Shown: positions 49,001 through 62,614, numbered from the stretch's first letter. The stretch is DNA of 64,000 nt from Dromaius novaehollandiae (GCF_036370855.1 NW_026991412.1:1-64000); one strand, 5' to 3'. The notes: generated by a model from the sequence alone, not told the origin. A program made the numbers and translations.

Positions 49001-52000
49001 GCTCCTACCTGAGGGCTGGTTCTGTACTGGCACAGGATGTTCTCTACAATGTCCGTCTCGACCCGGGCAAGAAGCTGCTGCTTGGGTGCATGGAGTGCTA
49101 TTTTACTGTAGATGAGCATGACAGCAGCAGCTGTCTTTGCTCCGTTCTCCTTCTGGTGCTCCTGGAAAATTGGGAAAGTCAGGAGGATTCAGTCGAGCCT
49201 CTTCATTTTACCTTAGACTTCCCCTTTGCTTCTAGCTGAGAAACTGCCTCCAAACAGGTACGAGCTTGCCTTTTTCATCCACACTTCTCAAAACATTTCA
49301 CCAAGTAACTCTTCAATGCCTCCGTTAACTCTCTGGGAGAGAGCTGTTCTCCCTCCCACTGTCTCCCTCTCTTGTGTCTAAGAGCTGGAACTCTTAGACA
49401 AAGGAGGGCTGAAGTGCAGAACCTCCTTCCTTGACAGCACCAGGAGTTTGAGCACTGCCCATTGACCATCCCTCATTTCCATTTGCCAGCTGAACTGAAA
49501 CCACACCCAACACTGTTCCAATGGCCAGTTGCTGTTTGTTGCCACTGCTGGGGAATTTTGATCCATGACTTTGTAATGGGATCTGTCCTGAAGACGCCTG
49601 AAGCACCAGAACTCCTGGCTACAGGCTTCCGGCAGTTCTTACACAAGCAAAGAAAGCCAAGACAACAGAGAAAACCTGCTTCCCTTACCTTCTGGAGGGT
49701 GAAGACCCTAGGAAGTCTCCTATTCTCCCCAGCAGCAGCAAAGTCGTGGACTGTCTTCAAGGCCAGGTCGAAGTGGCCCTCAGCAGAGGATGCTAACACC
49801 GAAATCGGTCCCTGCAACACAAGGGAAAGAGTGAGTCTGTTTCCATCCCACACATTCATCCCTTTCAAGCTTTCAAGCATATTGCCTGAGGGAATCAGCA
49901 GGAAAAAGCTCCAAGTCAGGCAACGAGATCCAAGCTGCCGAGGGAAAACTGGAGAGCGCAGGGATAGAGAGCACCCACCTCTCTCTCAGAAGGTTCCAGA
50001 CGTCTGACTCTTTCCAAGTAGCTCTGCAGCTGTTCTTCAATGTAGCTGATGTTCTGAGACGCTGCCAGTGCTCCCCCCACAGCCTTATAGAGGAAATTCT
50101 GAAAGAGAAGAGGCCAGCACGAAGAGGTTGCTAACACAGCAACCTGTCATCACTGGAGAAGCGGAACACCCAGCTACCACCCCATCTCAAGGACCAAGAG
50201 ACAGCCAAGGCACCAAGACTACAAAAACAGCCCATTTCTTGGCCCAATCCAGTTACCAGCTCTATACAGAGAATTAAAGGAAGAAAAAAAAAAAAGACAT
50301 TATGTAGGGCTGAGAATAGGAAGCAGTGAAAAGCAACTGTATTGAAAAAAACCATGCAGGGAGAGAAGCATCCTGTGGCTCTGCCACCAAACCTCTCAAG
50401 GAAGAAAAGTAAAGACCAAGTCTTAGCAGAGGACCAACCTTCTCCTTGGAAAAGTTTGGATAGTGGGCCATCTGCTGAGTTAACTCGCCATTCAGCTTCA
50501 TATTCCAGGTCTCATTCTTTATGGCTTCCAGAGATGTTCTCAGGAACTATGGAGAAAACAAAAAGTGAAGCAAATGCTTCCTCAGGTTTTGTCAAGGTCT
50601 TTCTCTCATTCCAGTGTAACAAGAAGGTGTCTGGGGACAGCTCACACTACGGATAATCCATCTTCCCTTCCCACCCCTTTAATCTGCCCCAGACCCTTCT
50701 TCCAATATGCAGCTAAGATCCTTCTGGGTCTCAGGAAACTATAGAGAAAGAGGCAGTGGCGCTTTTAGGACAACAGGCCCAAGTTCTGGGAGAGGACAGG
50801 CTTGCCCAAAACCTCACTGCCAAGACCCCACCTCCCAGCTGTCATAAAAGAACTCTGTACCTGCAGCAGACGGCACTCCCATTCTGCATAGTCCAGGGAG
50901 CTCTCATCTTTTCCTGGGAAACAAGAGGACACAACAGCAGGTCATCTGATTACAGTGAGCCCAAAAGAAGCATCCACACGTCTCCTTTGGAAGCAAAAAG
51001 TCCAGCATTCCCAGGCTACCAGCTCCCAGAATGTACCTGTTCTGTCAGGGCTCAAAGGCAGCTACTCCACCAGCCCCTTTGTGAGTCCAAATGCATAAGG
51101 TATGTCCAAGTCCCATTTGTTCAGGACCATGGAATCAACGCTGGGGAATACTGACTGCTGGTCAAAGCAGCTGTCTATTTCCTCACAGGAAGAAAAATGA
51201 GGCAGAAGGGCCTTTCACAACCAGCTGGAGCTTAGTGCAAGAGAGAACTGCCACTGCCAAGCTGGACTCGACTGGTGACTCTGAGCTTCCAAGGAGAGGG
51301 CAGTGCCACAAAATCTCCTCAAGGGGGAATGTAACCACTCACAAACACTGTCCAAGCAAGGGTGGGAGGATGCTGCCAGAGCCTGCCATTCTGATGCAAT
51401 ATGCCAGGCTAAAGCCCACACAGGGATCAGATTATTTCAGGAGCATTACTTCTCTCAGCTGTCAGTTCCAGCTCCCTGGAACTGGGAGGGATGAAGAACA
51501 AGACAGCTTTAAGACACTCAAGGGCTCCGTTGTCCTCAGGCACTCTGGGGACCTGCCTTTTCCTGACTTCCCTTCTGTCCTCTTCAAATCAATCCCCTCC
51601 CAGCGGACACTTTACCTTCAAGGTACTGCAGCAAGGAAGGGATCTGGGCCATCCAGGGAATCCCCACCGCTCTGTGAATTGCCCTGTGAAGGGTCTTCAG
51701 CAGCTGCAGGGCAACAGCTCCATGGCCACCTCCTTCATAAGGAGAGCAAGCAAGCACCTGGAAGAGGGAAGGAGAGAGAATTAGAGCTCCAGCCTGACAG
51801 AGGAACAGCAGTTTGTCTGAGAAAGGAGAGGGGCTTTGCAGGTGCCATGGCAGGCAGCACACAGCAGAACTGCTTCTCTTTTTGCACTGCCTCCCTGAGG
51901 AATGGCGCGTCCTTGCTATTCGAGAGGTCCACACTGGGAATGCCCAGGCAGTCCTTGGAGGGCAAGACGCCCTCCAGCAGGCTTGTTCCTCCCTGAAGGC

Positions 52001-55000
52001 TGCAAGCATCTGCCTTGAAAGCAGTCTCCATCCGGAGCTCTCCCCCTTTCCCTTGATCAGGAAAACTCTGCCCCGAGGAGTCCCCAACTACTCACCAGGA
52101 GACGTACCAGCAGAGCCTGGGGAGTTGGCAGTTTGGCTGGAAAGAGAAAGAAAGATCCATTTCAGCAGGCCAAGTCCCACACAAGATGATCACCCGTCCA
52201 TCCCAGGCAAAGCCTCCAGGACAGGACTGAAGGGGCCTGATAATCTGCTGATAAATTTGCCTTCCCCCAGCTTTTCCCATCTTAGGGTATCCATGCAATT
52301 AACGTGCCGAAAGGAAGGTAACTCCCCAGCACTGCCAGCAAGGAGTCCTCCATTTTACAGGGAGAATGCTGAGAAATGAAGAGCAAAGCATTTTCTCTGG
52401 GAAATGCAGAGGAAATTTCCACAAAGGAAATACAGGGCAGGACTCCCTGTCACCTAGCAGAAGGGCAAGGCTGTGCTGTTCACTCTTCCCAGCCTCCCAG
52501 TTGGGTCTGCCAGGGGACAGAGACACACACAGGCTCAGCCTGTCCACCTGACAGAGCAGGACAGAATACTTTGGAAGTTTCTCTCTTTTACCGCGTTCTT
52601 GGTAGCACAGGTAATTGGGTTCCTCCTTCTCTTCTGCTCTCTCCTGTCTCTCCACGAGCTCCCTGAGGCAGCGGGAGAGTGGGACCAGAGTGCCAGTGTA
52701 CTGAGCTGGCACTACGAACTGGAGGAGCCTTGGCCATAGGAGCTGCAGAGCAAAATACAGCAATTCAGCACGTCATTCTTTCCATCCCTTCAACTCCTGT
52801 TTTCATAGTGGCTGTCCTCTGTGGCTATGACCCAGCCCCTCCACTGTTAGCCCTCTCCAGGGCATTACTTCATGTCTCTCCCACCCTTTCTCTTCTGTCT
52901 CTCTTCCTTCTAGTCCACTGTCCTAATCCCCACTTGAGCCCATCTCTTGGACTGTTATTCACAAGGCTTCATTTCCCCTCTCCTCCGACAAGACATTCTG
53001 GTAGCCCCGTGCTCGGAAGAGCTTGTCAGCAGGGAGGGGGAGGGCTAGAAGAAGGTATCCTCAAGGCAAGGAGTAGCACCAGGTGGTGGGATGACTTACT
53101 CTTGTCATGCCGCTTGCTGAGACGTCCAGGGTGTCGAGGACATGTAAGCAGAGAGTTTGAAGCGCGGTCTCTGCCACTGCTTCCCTCTCAGAGAGGTTTC
53201 CTGTCTCCTGCAAGACACAAGTTTGAAAACACTCCCATCAGCTACTGTTTCTTCAGGAAGAGGCTAGAGGCTTCAGTAGGAGACTTGGCTTTTGCTTTGG
53301 GAGCACAGGTCACCTGAGGTAAGACAATGGGAAATCCTATAGTAGGGGTCACATCCTGGACTGCAAGGAAAACTACACAGAATGCAGAGAGAGCAACTGC
53401 CTGTTTGCAATTACCCAACCAATGGGGGTAAATGGTTTATTCGCGACAGCAGATGCTCAATGGCCCGAGCTCTGTTTTAATGACACCAAAGAAACGCTCT
53501 TCAGAGGAGTTCTGCTCAATTCCTGCACTGAAAGGAGAGCAGAACTGGCCCCAAGGACAAGGAAGAGGAGGTGGGAGTTCTTGACACGCTTCTCCTTACA
53601 AATGCAGCCTTCAGGAGCCTCACAGCAAATGACTGAACAAGAGGAAAGGCACAGCCAAAGCCAAGAGTTTCACCAAGTCCTTGTTCTGGTGAGCCACCTA
53701 CAAGGAGTCATTCCCTGTGGACCTGGCTGGCAACACCTAAGAAAGAGGTGCCTGTGGTCCCTTTGTTTCCAGAAAGCACACAGGGCCCGAAAGCACTGCA
53801 TGGAGGGCAGGACAGGTTCGGACAGAAATATGGAGGACAAGGAAAGAACTGGAGAGCTTTTCCGGCTTGTCCTGCTTAGCCCACAATTTCTGTCTTTTGC
53901 TGATCATCCATCAGCAGTTCAGAAAAGACTTGTCCACCTTTGTATCCTGCTGAGAATCCACTTTTCCAGGGTGGCTTTTGCCAAGCAGTTTTGCTGAAAT
54001 CCCTGGCAGCACCACTGCTCTTTTCTTACTCTCCCACGGTGCCTCCCATTGCATGACATGGTGGTGTAGCACCACAGCCGCACCCTTGACAGCAACAGAG
54101 AGACCCACGATTCAAGTCGGTTGGGATGCTGATGAGGTCATGGCACCAGGCACTCAAGGGCTGCTGCTTGGGGGCCTCCACATTTTCAGGGAAGCTCAGT
54201 GCAGTAGTCAGTGGACAAAAGGCACAAAACAAAGCCCCAAATGTCACATTCTCCTCTTACCAGTCTGCTGGTGGCCCGACTGAACTCCCTGAAAACATAG
54301 GCCACCAGACCCCAGGCCGAACAGTTCTCGACACCAGAGCTGAACAGTTCCTTGATGAAACCAAGAACAGCCACCTTCACCTGCCGGGGAGGAGATTGCA
54401 AACAAGAGTAACCATGAGTCCTTCTCTCCGAAGCAGGAAACATATGCCTAGGCTAGATCCAAACTGCGTAGGGAAATGCTTCCCCTGTCACTCATCAGGC
54501 TACCATCCCTTCCCCAGCCACCTCACCTTACTCCGGTGGTCTCCAAAGACAGTTTCCACTGCCTTGACAACCAGGAACATGTTCTTTCTTATCGCCATTG
54601 CTGAAAGGAAGTACAGGTACGTTGAGGCAGAGCCCACCCCTCCAAAAGAGCACTGTCAAAATGTCTCTGCTTTCTCATGGACAGCTAGACAGAAAGCACG
54701 GGGCCAAAATCTGACTTCAGGGGAAGCAGCAGAAGCCAGGAGCAACAGGGACTGCCTAACACAGAGAGTTAGAAAAATGGGATCCACACTGGAATTCACT
54801 ACTCTTTATGCTCGGAGTGTTACTGAGCTTCAGCTGTCACCCCTGACGAAGCGTGGTCAATAACTATCCAGACAGACTGCTCGGCTGGGTTTGATACGGT
54901 TGGAGACTACAATTCATTTGGGTAACATAGTCTTTGTAAGCACCCACGCATTTCTGTGCTTCACCCTTTCTCAGCTGAAACATGGTAAGGTGCTTGGTCC

Positions 55001-58000
55001 ACACTAAGCGTGTGCCCTCCATGGATTTTGACAAGGCTGCTGGCCTGTTTCTCAGAGCTGAAGGGGACTCGGGCGACTTCTGAGATACCTCAGGGAGTGT
55101 GCACTTCTTGTGCACTCAGGTTGCAGAGGAGTCTGGTCTACCACAGCCCAACTGCACAGCCTGAACACCTCCTCTGATCAGGCTCTGGCAGTTCATGGCT
55201 TCAGCTCTTGGCTGTTTCTGCTCGTAGTCCCTCAGCCAAAGTACATCATTCCTCCTATTTTCTTCCTAGTGTTACTTACAGTCACAATGAACAAAGAATC
55301 TCAGCAGAGACAGGGCTGCTATTCTAGAAGCCTCGTTCTCAGCCTCCAGTTGTGAGTACAGAAACTCCATGGTCTCCTCAGGGAAGCTTCGGGCTGGAGG
55401 GAAGAAATCATGTTCTAGGTTAACAATCAAGCTCTTCTCCCATTGCAGAGCTTTCAAAGAAACCACAGCCAAATTCTGTTTTCTCCTTACCTAGTAGCAG
55501 CATGCAGTGGCACAGCTCTGTTTTATGGCCAATGCGGTGCTTCTTGGTCACATCCGAGAGCTGTGGGAATGAGGTACGTTTTAGGATCAGTCTTGAGAGA
55601 GACTGAAAAGAATCGCTCCTATGAGGTCTTGTCTCCCTGGGGACTCACAGGGAAAGATGCCATTCAAGAAGGACAGTGCTCTGTCCTCTCAAAGCTGTCT
55701 TCTGCTTCCCCCCCACCCTTCTGTCTCTCTGGAACTCTACGGAGAGGCCAGAGATGAGCTTGTGCTCTGACAGACAGCTTCTAGATCCTGGAGTCAGAGA
55801 TGAACACCTTCCTGAGCGTCTTGTCAGCTCCACTCTAACGCTCCAGAGGGAGTTTGAGCCTACGACAGGGGACCCACAGCCAAAACAAAGGCTACGCCCT
55901 AGAGGCAAGAGCAACCTTTGAGTTCCAGTCAGTTCCGCAGCAGCAAAAGGCCGTTAGGATACAAGGGCTGGCTGGGATTCCAAGGCTCAGCTTCAGCTCT
56001 CTGGGCTCCAGATTCCTCCTGCTCTCTGCCCGAGCAGGAAACTCCTTTGTGAACTGAGCTGTCCCTGGAACCAGGCAAAGCAGCCCTGGAAAAGTCCGTG
56101 GGCACCTGGCCGGAATGGGGGCCTCAACAGCTGTATGGACCTGACTGCAAGGTATGAGAAAAGCCCAAAGGAGGGAAACTCTGCCCTGCCACCCCATGGG
56201 TCTTTCCTGCCAACCAGAGGCAGACCTGCTAACCCAGAGGGAAGTGCAAGATGTTCAGCCCCTGCTTACCTGGTTGTGCACAACAATGCAGATGATAAAA
56301 ACTCTTTCCCTGGGGATAAAGGGCTCAGTTTTCTCCACAGCTTCCAAGAAATGCCTGAGACGCTACAAGAAAAAGTGAAAACGAGAGGGTGGCTTGTGAG
56401 TGAGAGCAGCTCATTAACACAGGACAGCATGCCTCCACAGTTGGCTGTTCTCTGCCCTGAAAAAACAGGCAGTATCAAGCCTCCCCCTCCATCTGTGTGC
56501 GACTGTCTTGGCTTCTTCTCTAACAGGTTCCCAGCTCCTCCAGGAACTCCCACAGCTCCCTGATCCCAGCACACACTCACCCTGACCCATGCAGCCACAT
56601 CGTATCTTGCCAGACACCTCACCTTGGTCACGTGAAAACCATCTTGGACCTCTTCATACTGGTCCAAGAGCCAGCAGAGCTGGTCGCACACATGCCCTTG
56701 ATACTCTTCCTGATGAAGGAGGAGGCCCATCATAGCTGCCACAGCCCTGATGATGTCCTCCTTGAGCTGCACACAAGGAAGACAGAAGACCTTTGTTTGC
56801 TCCGACTGAAGCTCTGCTCTAGGAGGCAGCATCCCCCAGACACAAACTTCCCCCTTCCCAAAGACGGCCATTTCCCAGCTTCCTCTGGAGGAAACGGTCT
56901 TGCTCGAGAAGAGAGAGAACATTTCCCCTCTTCTAAACCCAAGACCCTTGGGGCTCAAAGGCCACTGGAATTTGGCTGGTTCCCAGCGGCGGTTCTCCAG
57001 ACCCGGCCTGGCCTCACTAGTTCATCGCGAGGCTGCAAAGCGGGACTCCAGGCACACTGCCTGTTGGCCCACAGCATTTCCACACTGTCGAGCTGCAGCA
57101 GGCTCCCAGCTCTAGACAACGCCTCAACGACCTGCTTCCTCCCTGGAAAGCACTTCTCCTGACGTGACACCACTGTTCCCCAGAAAGACAGGTGAACTCC
57201 AGCATTGCAGCTGCTGCTGCTAAAGGGCCACAAAGGCAGCCAGTCTCACCTCCTTCTCTTCACAGTCCAGCCAGTTTCTGACCACGTAGCAGAAGAAAGG
57301 GTATGTCTTCTCACAAAGCTGGGCTTCCCCTATTCGAGGGAAGGAGCACTTTGCCCAGTCTTGGAAGTAAACAGTCACCCCTTTCGACCACGTTTCCAGA
57401 ACTGCATGAAAGATGGGGAGAAAGGTCACTCTGTCAAGTATGTCCCAGAGAGAAGAGTTTGCATTATCACTCCAGCCTGTCTCAAACTGCCGTCCCATGC
57501 TCATCAGCACTTAGCTCCAGAGCAGTTTTGGGTTCTGGGGCAGGCGTGAAATGTTTGAAAATGCCTTCCTTGAAATGCTAAGCTGTTTCTCTCCTCCCTC
57601 TTCTCCTCCTTGTTCCTGCTAGTCCTTTTTCCCCCCTCCAAGATTAGCTGTTGAGTAGTAAAATTAGCTGAGTAGTAAAACTCCAACAACTCCATTCCCT
57701 TCCTGGCCACAGCCATCTCCTGAGCTTTAGACATTCTTTTATGTTGTACAGACTGTTTGGAGCTTTAAAGGGCTGGAGCTCCCTAGAGGTTCAGAACCTG
57801 CAGTAGCAGCTTGAGAGAGAAGAGACTTGGGTGCCGACTGCCGCTCACTAACTTCCCCTTCCCTCTGCATCCCAGTGCAGCCCTGGCACTAGAGGTGGAC
57901 ACTTACCAGCACAGAAGGCTTGCTTCATCCTGCTGCTCTGTACTCGCCCCAGCATGGTGTACATGACATTCCAGGTCATTTCCAGAAACGGGATGCAGCT

Positions 58001-60921
58001 CAGTGCTGCAGAGAAGGGCAGAGGGAAAGCAAACAACCTGCTGTCAGGAAAGCTGTTCAGCAAGGGTGCCCTTCCCCGAGGGATGGGAGCAGGGAAGCCC
58101 TTCAGGGTGGGACTGGAAGCAGAGTGGAGCAGAACTCCGCTAGGCTGGGTCTTCCCACGGTCCCATCCTTAGGGCACTTAGCTCAGGGGACAAAGCCACC
58201 ACTTCCGACTGCTCCCAGGCAGCAAAAGATGTGGAAGCCATAACCCTGTAGCCCTCCCATATTCCAACAACCGAAACCCTTCTCCCGCTGCTCAAAGAAG
58301 CCAGCACCAAAGCATGCAGCCCAAGTTGCCGTACCATAGCTCGTGGCCAGTTTGCTGAGGGTTATAAAAACAAATTCCTGAGGGATATCCTCCACAGGCT
58401 TCAGATGACGCTGTAGCTCTTCCATGACTTGTAGGAAGTGAGAGCGGGCCAGGGAGACCAGGATGTCACTTGCTGCTCTTTGCACGACATCCGTTACACC
58501 CTACAAAAGGACCATGAAGGAAAACCATCAACACAGGAAAGACTGAGGCAGCGGGGCAGATGGAACTAGCCAACGATGGCTGTATGACTTCAGCTCTACA
58601 TTTCCATGTTGAAGGGAAGAGTGAGAGAAACGTCATCTCTCCAGAGAGATCCATCAGTGATAAATATTCCCTGCCTTGTTTGGCTGCCACCGCTTTGCCC
58701 CTTTGTGAAAGGTAAGCAGTTCAGCAGTCCTAAACTTGTTGGTCAAGAAAGAGTTTGACCATTTGCCCTTCTGTGCTACTGCTGCCTCTCCCTTCCCTTT
58801 GTGACAGCGGGAGAATAGGAACAGAGAAGCTCCCAGAAGGCTCCAGCAACGAACACGCTCCACACAGAAGGCCAGATGGAATATTGGGTACAGCAGGGAA
58901 GGGACTGGCACTTCGCCATGCCTCTTCCTCAAAGCAGGATGACTACCTAAGAACGGTAATCCAATGGCCAACCGTGTGGAAGCAGGCTGAGTTTCTGCCT
59001 CCCTGCCTGGAGCCTTTCCCTTCAGCACAGACATGCTTGTTACAGCAGTCGTGGGCCTGCTTGCCTCAGCTGCAGCCAAAGGCCCAGTGCCACTTTACAC
59101 AGGGCAGCTACTTCAGAGGTTGCACCTGCTCAAGAGCTTGGCTGGATATGGCCCTTTCCCTCAAGGAGTCAGCTGCCCTGAGGAAGAGTCTCCCATAGTG
59201 GGATCTGGGGACTGTCATTGGTTCTTAAGGCAAAGGGGAGATCTTTGGTGTCATGCTATAGCTTTCCAGACAACAGGGCTCTAGGCAGGATGCTTTGACT
59301 AGTTTCGAAGAGAACAAGCTTGCCACTCTCAAATCCCTTGAAGCCAATGTTATTAATTGGCTTAACAGATCTCTCTCCAAATGGTCGCCATCTTCCTGGA
59401 GGATTCTCCCCAGTTCCTGGTAAATTTCTACCCGATTACCCTGAGGACAAATCAGAACAGGGAACATCTGAACTTCTTTCTCCTTGATGACCAGGATGTC
59501 GTAGAGCACTTGGTCCGTACAGCCTTCCCAAACGGCATCATGCAGACAGCTCCATTTCGAGGATCTAGTCCTAGAAAGTAGCTGAGTGACCAGCCTCACA
59601 AGGAAGTGTTTCGCCAAACGGAGGATCCACCCATTGCTCTGGTAAGGATCTCCCCAACTTCACAGCTCCCTCCACTCTGCTGGATATTCTGCAACCACAC
59701 AGTTGCTGCCCCAAAGAGCTCATAGCTCCTCTAGACCAAACAAAGTGCCGGGGGCAAAAGGAATACACGGGACAATGGCATTTCCAGACTTCCTTGGTAG
59801 GGCCTGACTCACAGGCTTCCCCCGGCTCCTTAGGGAAGTTCCTGGGGTAACTTTTGTGGATCATACCGGGAGATCTGCCTTCCCTGCACAGATTGGTTCT
59901 CAAATTATGTTTATGTTTCACTGTCTTTGAGAAGTCGACAAAGATCAAAGCATGGTCGGAGCCGCAGACAGCAGCCCAGACAGAGAGGTGGCCGGGGGCT
60001 TAGGGTGGGTGTAGGACTACTGCTGCGCTCAGGAAGTTTTCAGAGAATATGTCGACAAAAGGAGGAAGCCTGGGGAGAGCAAATGACCAGAAGGTTGGCC
60101 GTGTCCTCTACTGCACTCCTGCCTTCTGTGAGAAAGGATGATGTGCAGTAGCATTGTCTCCTAATGACTGGCAAAAATTGCATTTCTGTGATGCGGTGTT
60201 TGCAGGAGAGTGCATTTACCATGTGGCAAGAGCACATCCCCTGGTGCCTGAGCCAGGCACGTTCGGAATCCAAGTGCTTGAATTCAGGCGGAATCCACTG
60301 AAACTGCCACTCCCTTACCTCATTTTCCTGCAGTTGGCACAGAAAGGAGACCACAGAGCCAGGCAAGGTGTTGGTGGCTGCAGGAGGAGACTCTGCATCC
60401 ACGCCTCCATCCTCAGGCTCCTCAGGTCTCACCCGGGAAGCTCTTTTAGTCAAGCGACCTGGAAGGAAACAAGCTGAGGATTACCTGCCCTCAGGTATTA
60501 GCATCAGGCTGGGTCAAACGGCTCCCCAGCCTTCAGGGAAATTCCTCCCCTCACTGCTAACACCAGAAGACCAGCTGGTTTGCAGCAGGTGCCTCTATTA
60601 CCCAGCCAAAGGTGGGCGTATTGGAGCCACCAGATTCAGGCAGGCAGGCCTGACGTCTGGTAGATGGCATCAAAGTTGTCTGCAGTGTGCCGAGGAGACA
60701 CAGCAGAAAAACGACTCTGCCTTGGTTGCTTCCTTTCCCTTCCCTCCGAGGGATTTTGTGGATGAGTTCCTTGGGTGAGAAGTTCACAGCAGGAGGATCC
60801 AGGTCGAGATCAGGCATTTAGAAATCGAGCAGAGGACAGCCCCGAACGGGAGGAGCTCTGTGGGCCTGCCATAAAGAACTGAGGAGTGGCCCTTACCCCA
60901 CCACAATCGTAATCTCTTCAT
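36049..60921 (-). CDS. Complete MROH-family (maestro heat-like repeat) gene, 41 coding exons, 1,623 aa
   Basis: Role: HEAT-repeat (alpha-solenoid) protein of the maestro heat-like repeat family; its biochemical function is poorly known and no enzyme motif is seen. Exons in transcription order: 60897-60921, 60319-60458, 59327-59440, 58335-58500, 57907-58005, 57250-57401, 56623-56766, 56270-56362, 55491-55560, 55280-55393, 54527-54600, 54261-54380, 53100-53207, 52592-52742, 52096-52136, 51616-51757, 50861-50913, 50439-50546, 49979-50098, 49689-49811, 49009-49161, 48072-48194, 47628-47707, 47011-47143, 46772-46864, 46178-46282, 45686-45809, 44821-44924, 44077-44229, 42896-43050, 42471-42633, 41968-42161, 40524-40661, 40216-40327, 39879-40025, 39391-39573, 38146-38304, 37531-37653, 37180-37282, 36706-36771, 36049-36152. 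All introns are GT-AG and all phases agree, giving 4,872 bases with no internal stop. The start (MKRLRLWW) was chosen because its phase-1 GTAAGG donor fits exon 2. Family assignment is from remembered similarity to MROH1/MROH2-type proteins; the exact member is unresolved. No signal peptide or membrane segment is evident. The weakest junction is the donor of exon 3 (GTGGCA). Confidence 0.9.
40662..41967. other. Long MROH intron 32 (1,306 bp)
   Basis: Lies between exons 32 and 33, which join in phase 2. It includes an A/G-rich simple stretch near 41190-41220. No exon-like or transposon-like sequence was recognised. Confidence 0.6.
44077..52136 (-). other. MROH exons 15-29: middle of the solenoid (residues about 524 to 1075)
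   Basis: Fifteen short exons (41-153 bp) coding repeated amphipathic helices. Family-like segments include AKLPTPQALLVRLL followed by SPYEGGGHGAVALQLLKTLH (exons 15-16), NFLYKAVGGALAASQ (exon 19), ISVLASSAEGHFDLALKTVH (exon 20, residues 679-719), PLDCVASPVRYRAILAVEHL (exon 23) and EWERERALYACTHLLKTY (exon 26). Exon 24 ends in an acidic low-complexity run (EGEAADDAEHAE), probably a loop between helices. Exon 26 is taken from the CAG at 46283-46285, because this acceptor keeps phase 0 with exon 25 while the TAG further upstream does not. Confidence 0.8.
46324..46357. repeat. CA microsatellite, right copy
   Basis: Identical in length and interruption pattern to 2541-2574. Confidence 0.95.
52592..60921 (-). 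other. MROH exons 1-14: N-terminal third of the solenoid (residues 1 to about 523)
   Basis: Exon 1 codes only eight full codons (MKRLRLWW) and joins exon 2 to give a basic, then acidic/proline-rich N-terminus (GRLTKRASRVRPEEPEDGG), probably disordered. Helical HEAT-like sequence starts near residue 40. Exon 4 (residues 94-148) has the family-type stretch ILVSLARSHF...VMEELQRHL; exon 6 has VLETWSKGVTVYF; exon 7 (residues 233-280) has AVAAMMGLLLHQEE...LLDQYEEVQD; exon 14 (residues 474-523) has LLWPRLLQFVVPAQYTG. These are remembered as conserved in MROH1/MROH2-type proteins; no alignment was run. Introns here are mostly 100-1,050 bp. The exon 3 to exon 4 join is read as phase 0 with the weak donor at 59326. 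Confidence 0.8.
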
Positions 60922-62603
60922 CTCAGAAGGAATTCCTTCCGGACAGCAGTGCTCGCTCCAGCTACCTCCTCACAGGTGAAGGAGCAAGCCACTGAAGACC
61001 CCACCTCCCCAGACGCCCGGGCGGGCAGCCAAGGCCATTGTGACACCCCCGCGTCCCACGCACACCTCACAGACGTCTGCTGACCGCTGCGGGCTGGTGT
61101 CCCAGGCAGTCCCTCCCTTGGGGGATGGCACCAGAGGTGGGCACGGGCTCAGGAGCAGGCTCCTTGCCCTCCCACAAAGCCACTTTTCCCCATCTCGCTC
61201 AGTCACTCGTTCGTGGGTCTTACTTCTGGAGTGGTCAGGAGTATGGACGGTATCTGCGTGTCTTCTCACACCTCCTTTTCTGTTCAATTGGCATTTTCCA
61301 GCGACCGGAGATGGAGTGGTCACCTGGGCTGATGGGCTCTTTTCTTTCTTTCTTTTCTGCCATGATGTCGATGCCCTCAGAAAAAGAGGCTTATGCCATA
61401 CCCTGGAGATAGAGTATTTCTCAATAGATTACAAGAAGACAACCTTATGTGACTGTAATTTTCATATGACAGTGAATAAAGATAAAATTGTAAACATATT
61501 TTCTGGAAAATTTCTTTTTCTGTGTATGGAAATACATTTTTGTGCATATTTCCAATCAAATGTAAAAAAAAAAGTAACAGCATTCTATTATTGTTGCCTA
61601 AAGCTTTTTTCCAGTTAGTGTGCATTTCAATTAATATATTTTAAATGTACAAGTATTACAGATAGCAATGTTAAAATATAAAAATTGATTTTTGAGTTAC
61701 AAGCAACTTCCATTTAGATCCACATATTAAAATGTTTAAAAAATATCAATTAAAGAAATCTTAAATTATTCTTCTCATCAGCCAACTCCTGGGAATTCAT
61801 TAGCCAGGAACTTTCAGACATCCCCCCCACCCAAATGTTTAATCACAGAACTGTATTCACAATTCTCATTTTGCTCACATGGTAAGACAGTGGCTTCTTG
61901 TTTATTCACTGTTCCTGTGACAAAAATCTAATATAGCATGTACAAGAACATCAGATACTTAGACTAACAGAAAATCAAACCACTAATCATAGTTGTTAAT
62001 TGCTATTGCTAATAAGCAGTCACAGTGGCGCTGGGGTAGCACGTGTAGTGGAGGCTAAATGCAATAATACCTCGTTTTGATGTTGTTCTCTTCTACGAAA
62101 GCACTTGGAGCAGATTAAGACATCTCTCGTCCTATTTTGTTTATTGAGTGGGCCCTGATACTGGGGAGAAGCTGCCGTGAAGCAGACCTAGTAGTCAGCT
62201 TCCTTAGAGAAGGCGTCTTGTCCTGTATTTGAGGGCTTCCGGTACGTTTTGACAGACAGTAGTGAGTGACGGGTTTCCTTTGGACCCCCCGGGGAGCAGA
62301 AAGTTCTGCCGGGAAGGCAAAATGTTTCTTGCGGCTGGGTTGGAAGAAGCTGGCTGCTGATGCAAGGCAGTGACAATTCTGGGGAGTCGCAGGAAGTTCT
62401 GAAAAGACGGTCGTTCCCTTTTCTAGAAGGCTATGCACTTCGGTTCCTAATAGCTGTAGTAATGAAGCCAGGTAAGCGTTCGGGAGGAGCCCAAGCCACT
62501 TTTGCCTAGCGAGTATTTTGCAAGGGGGGCAGGAAAGCGCTGCGCCCTGCTCCTTGCTGCCCTCGCGTGTCTGAAAGGCGGCACTGCACGCGGGAGGGGG
62601 GGC

Positions 62604-62614
62604 GCGCATGCGCA
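62604..62614. promoter_or_regulatory. NRF1-type palindromic motif, right copy
   Basis: Same motif and surroundings as 18821-18831, in the island of the complete gene. Confidence 0.6.
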
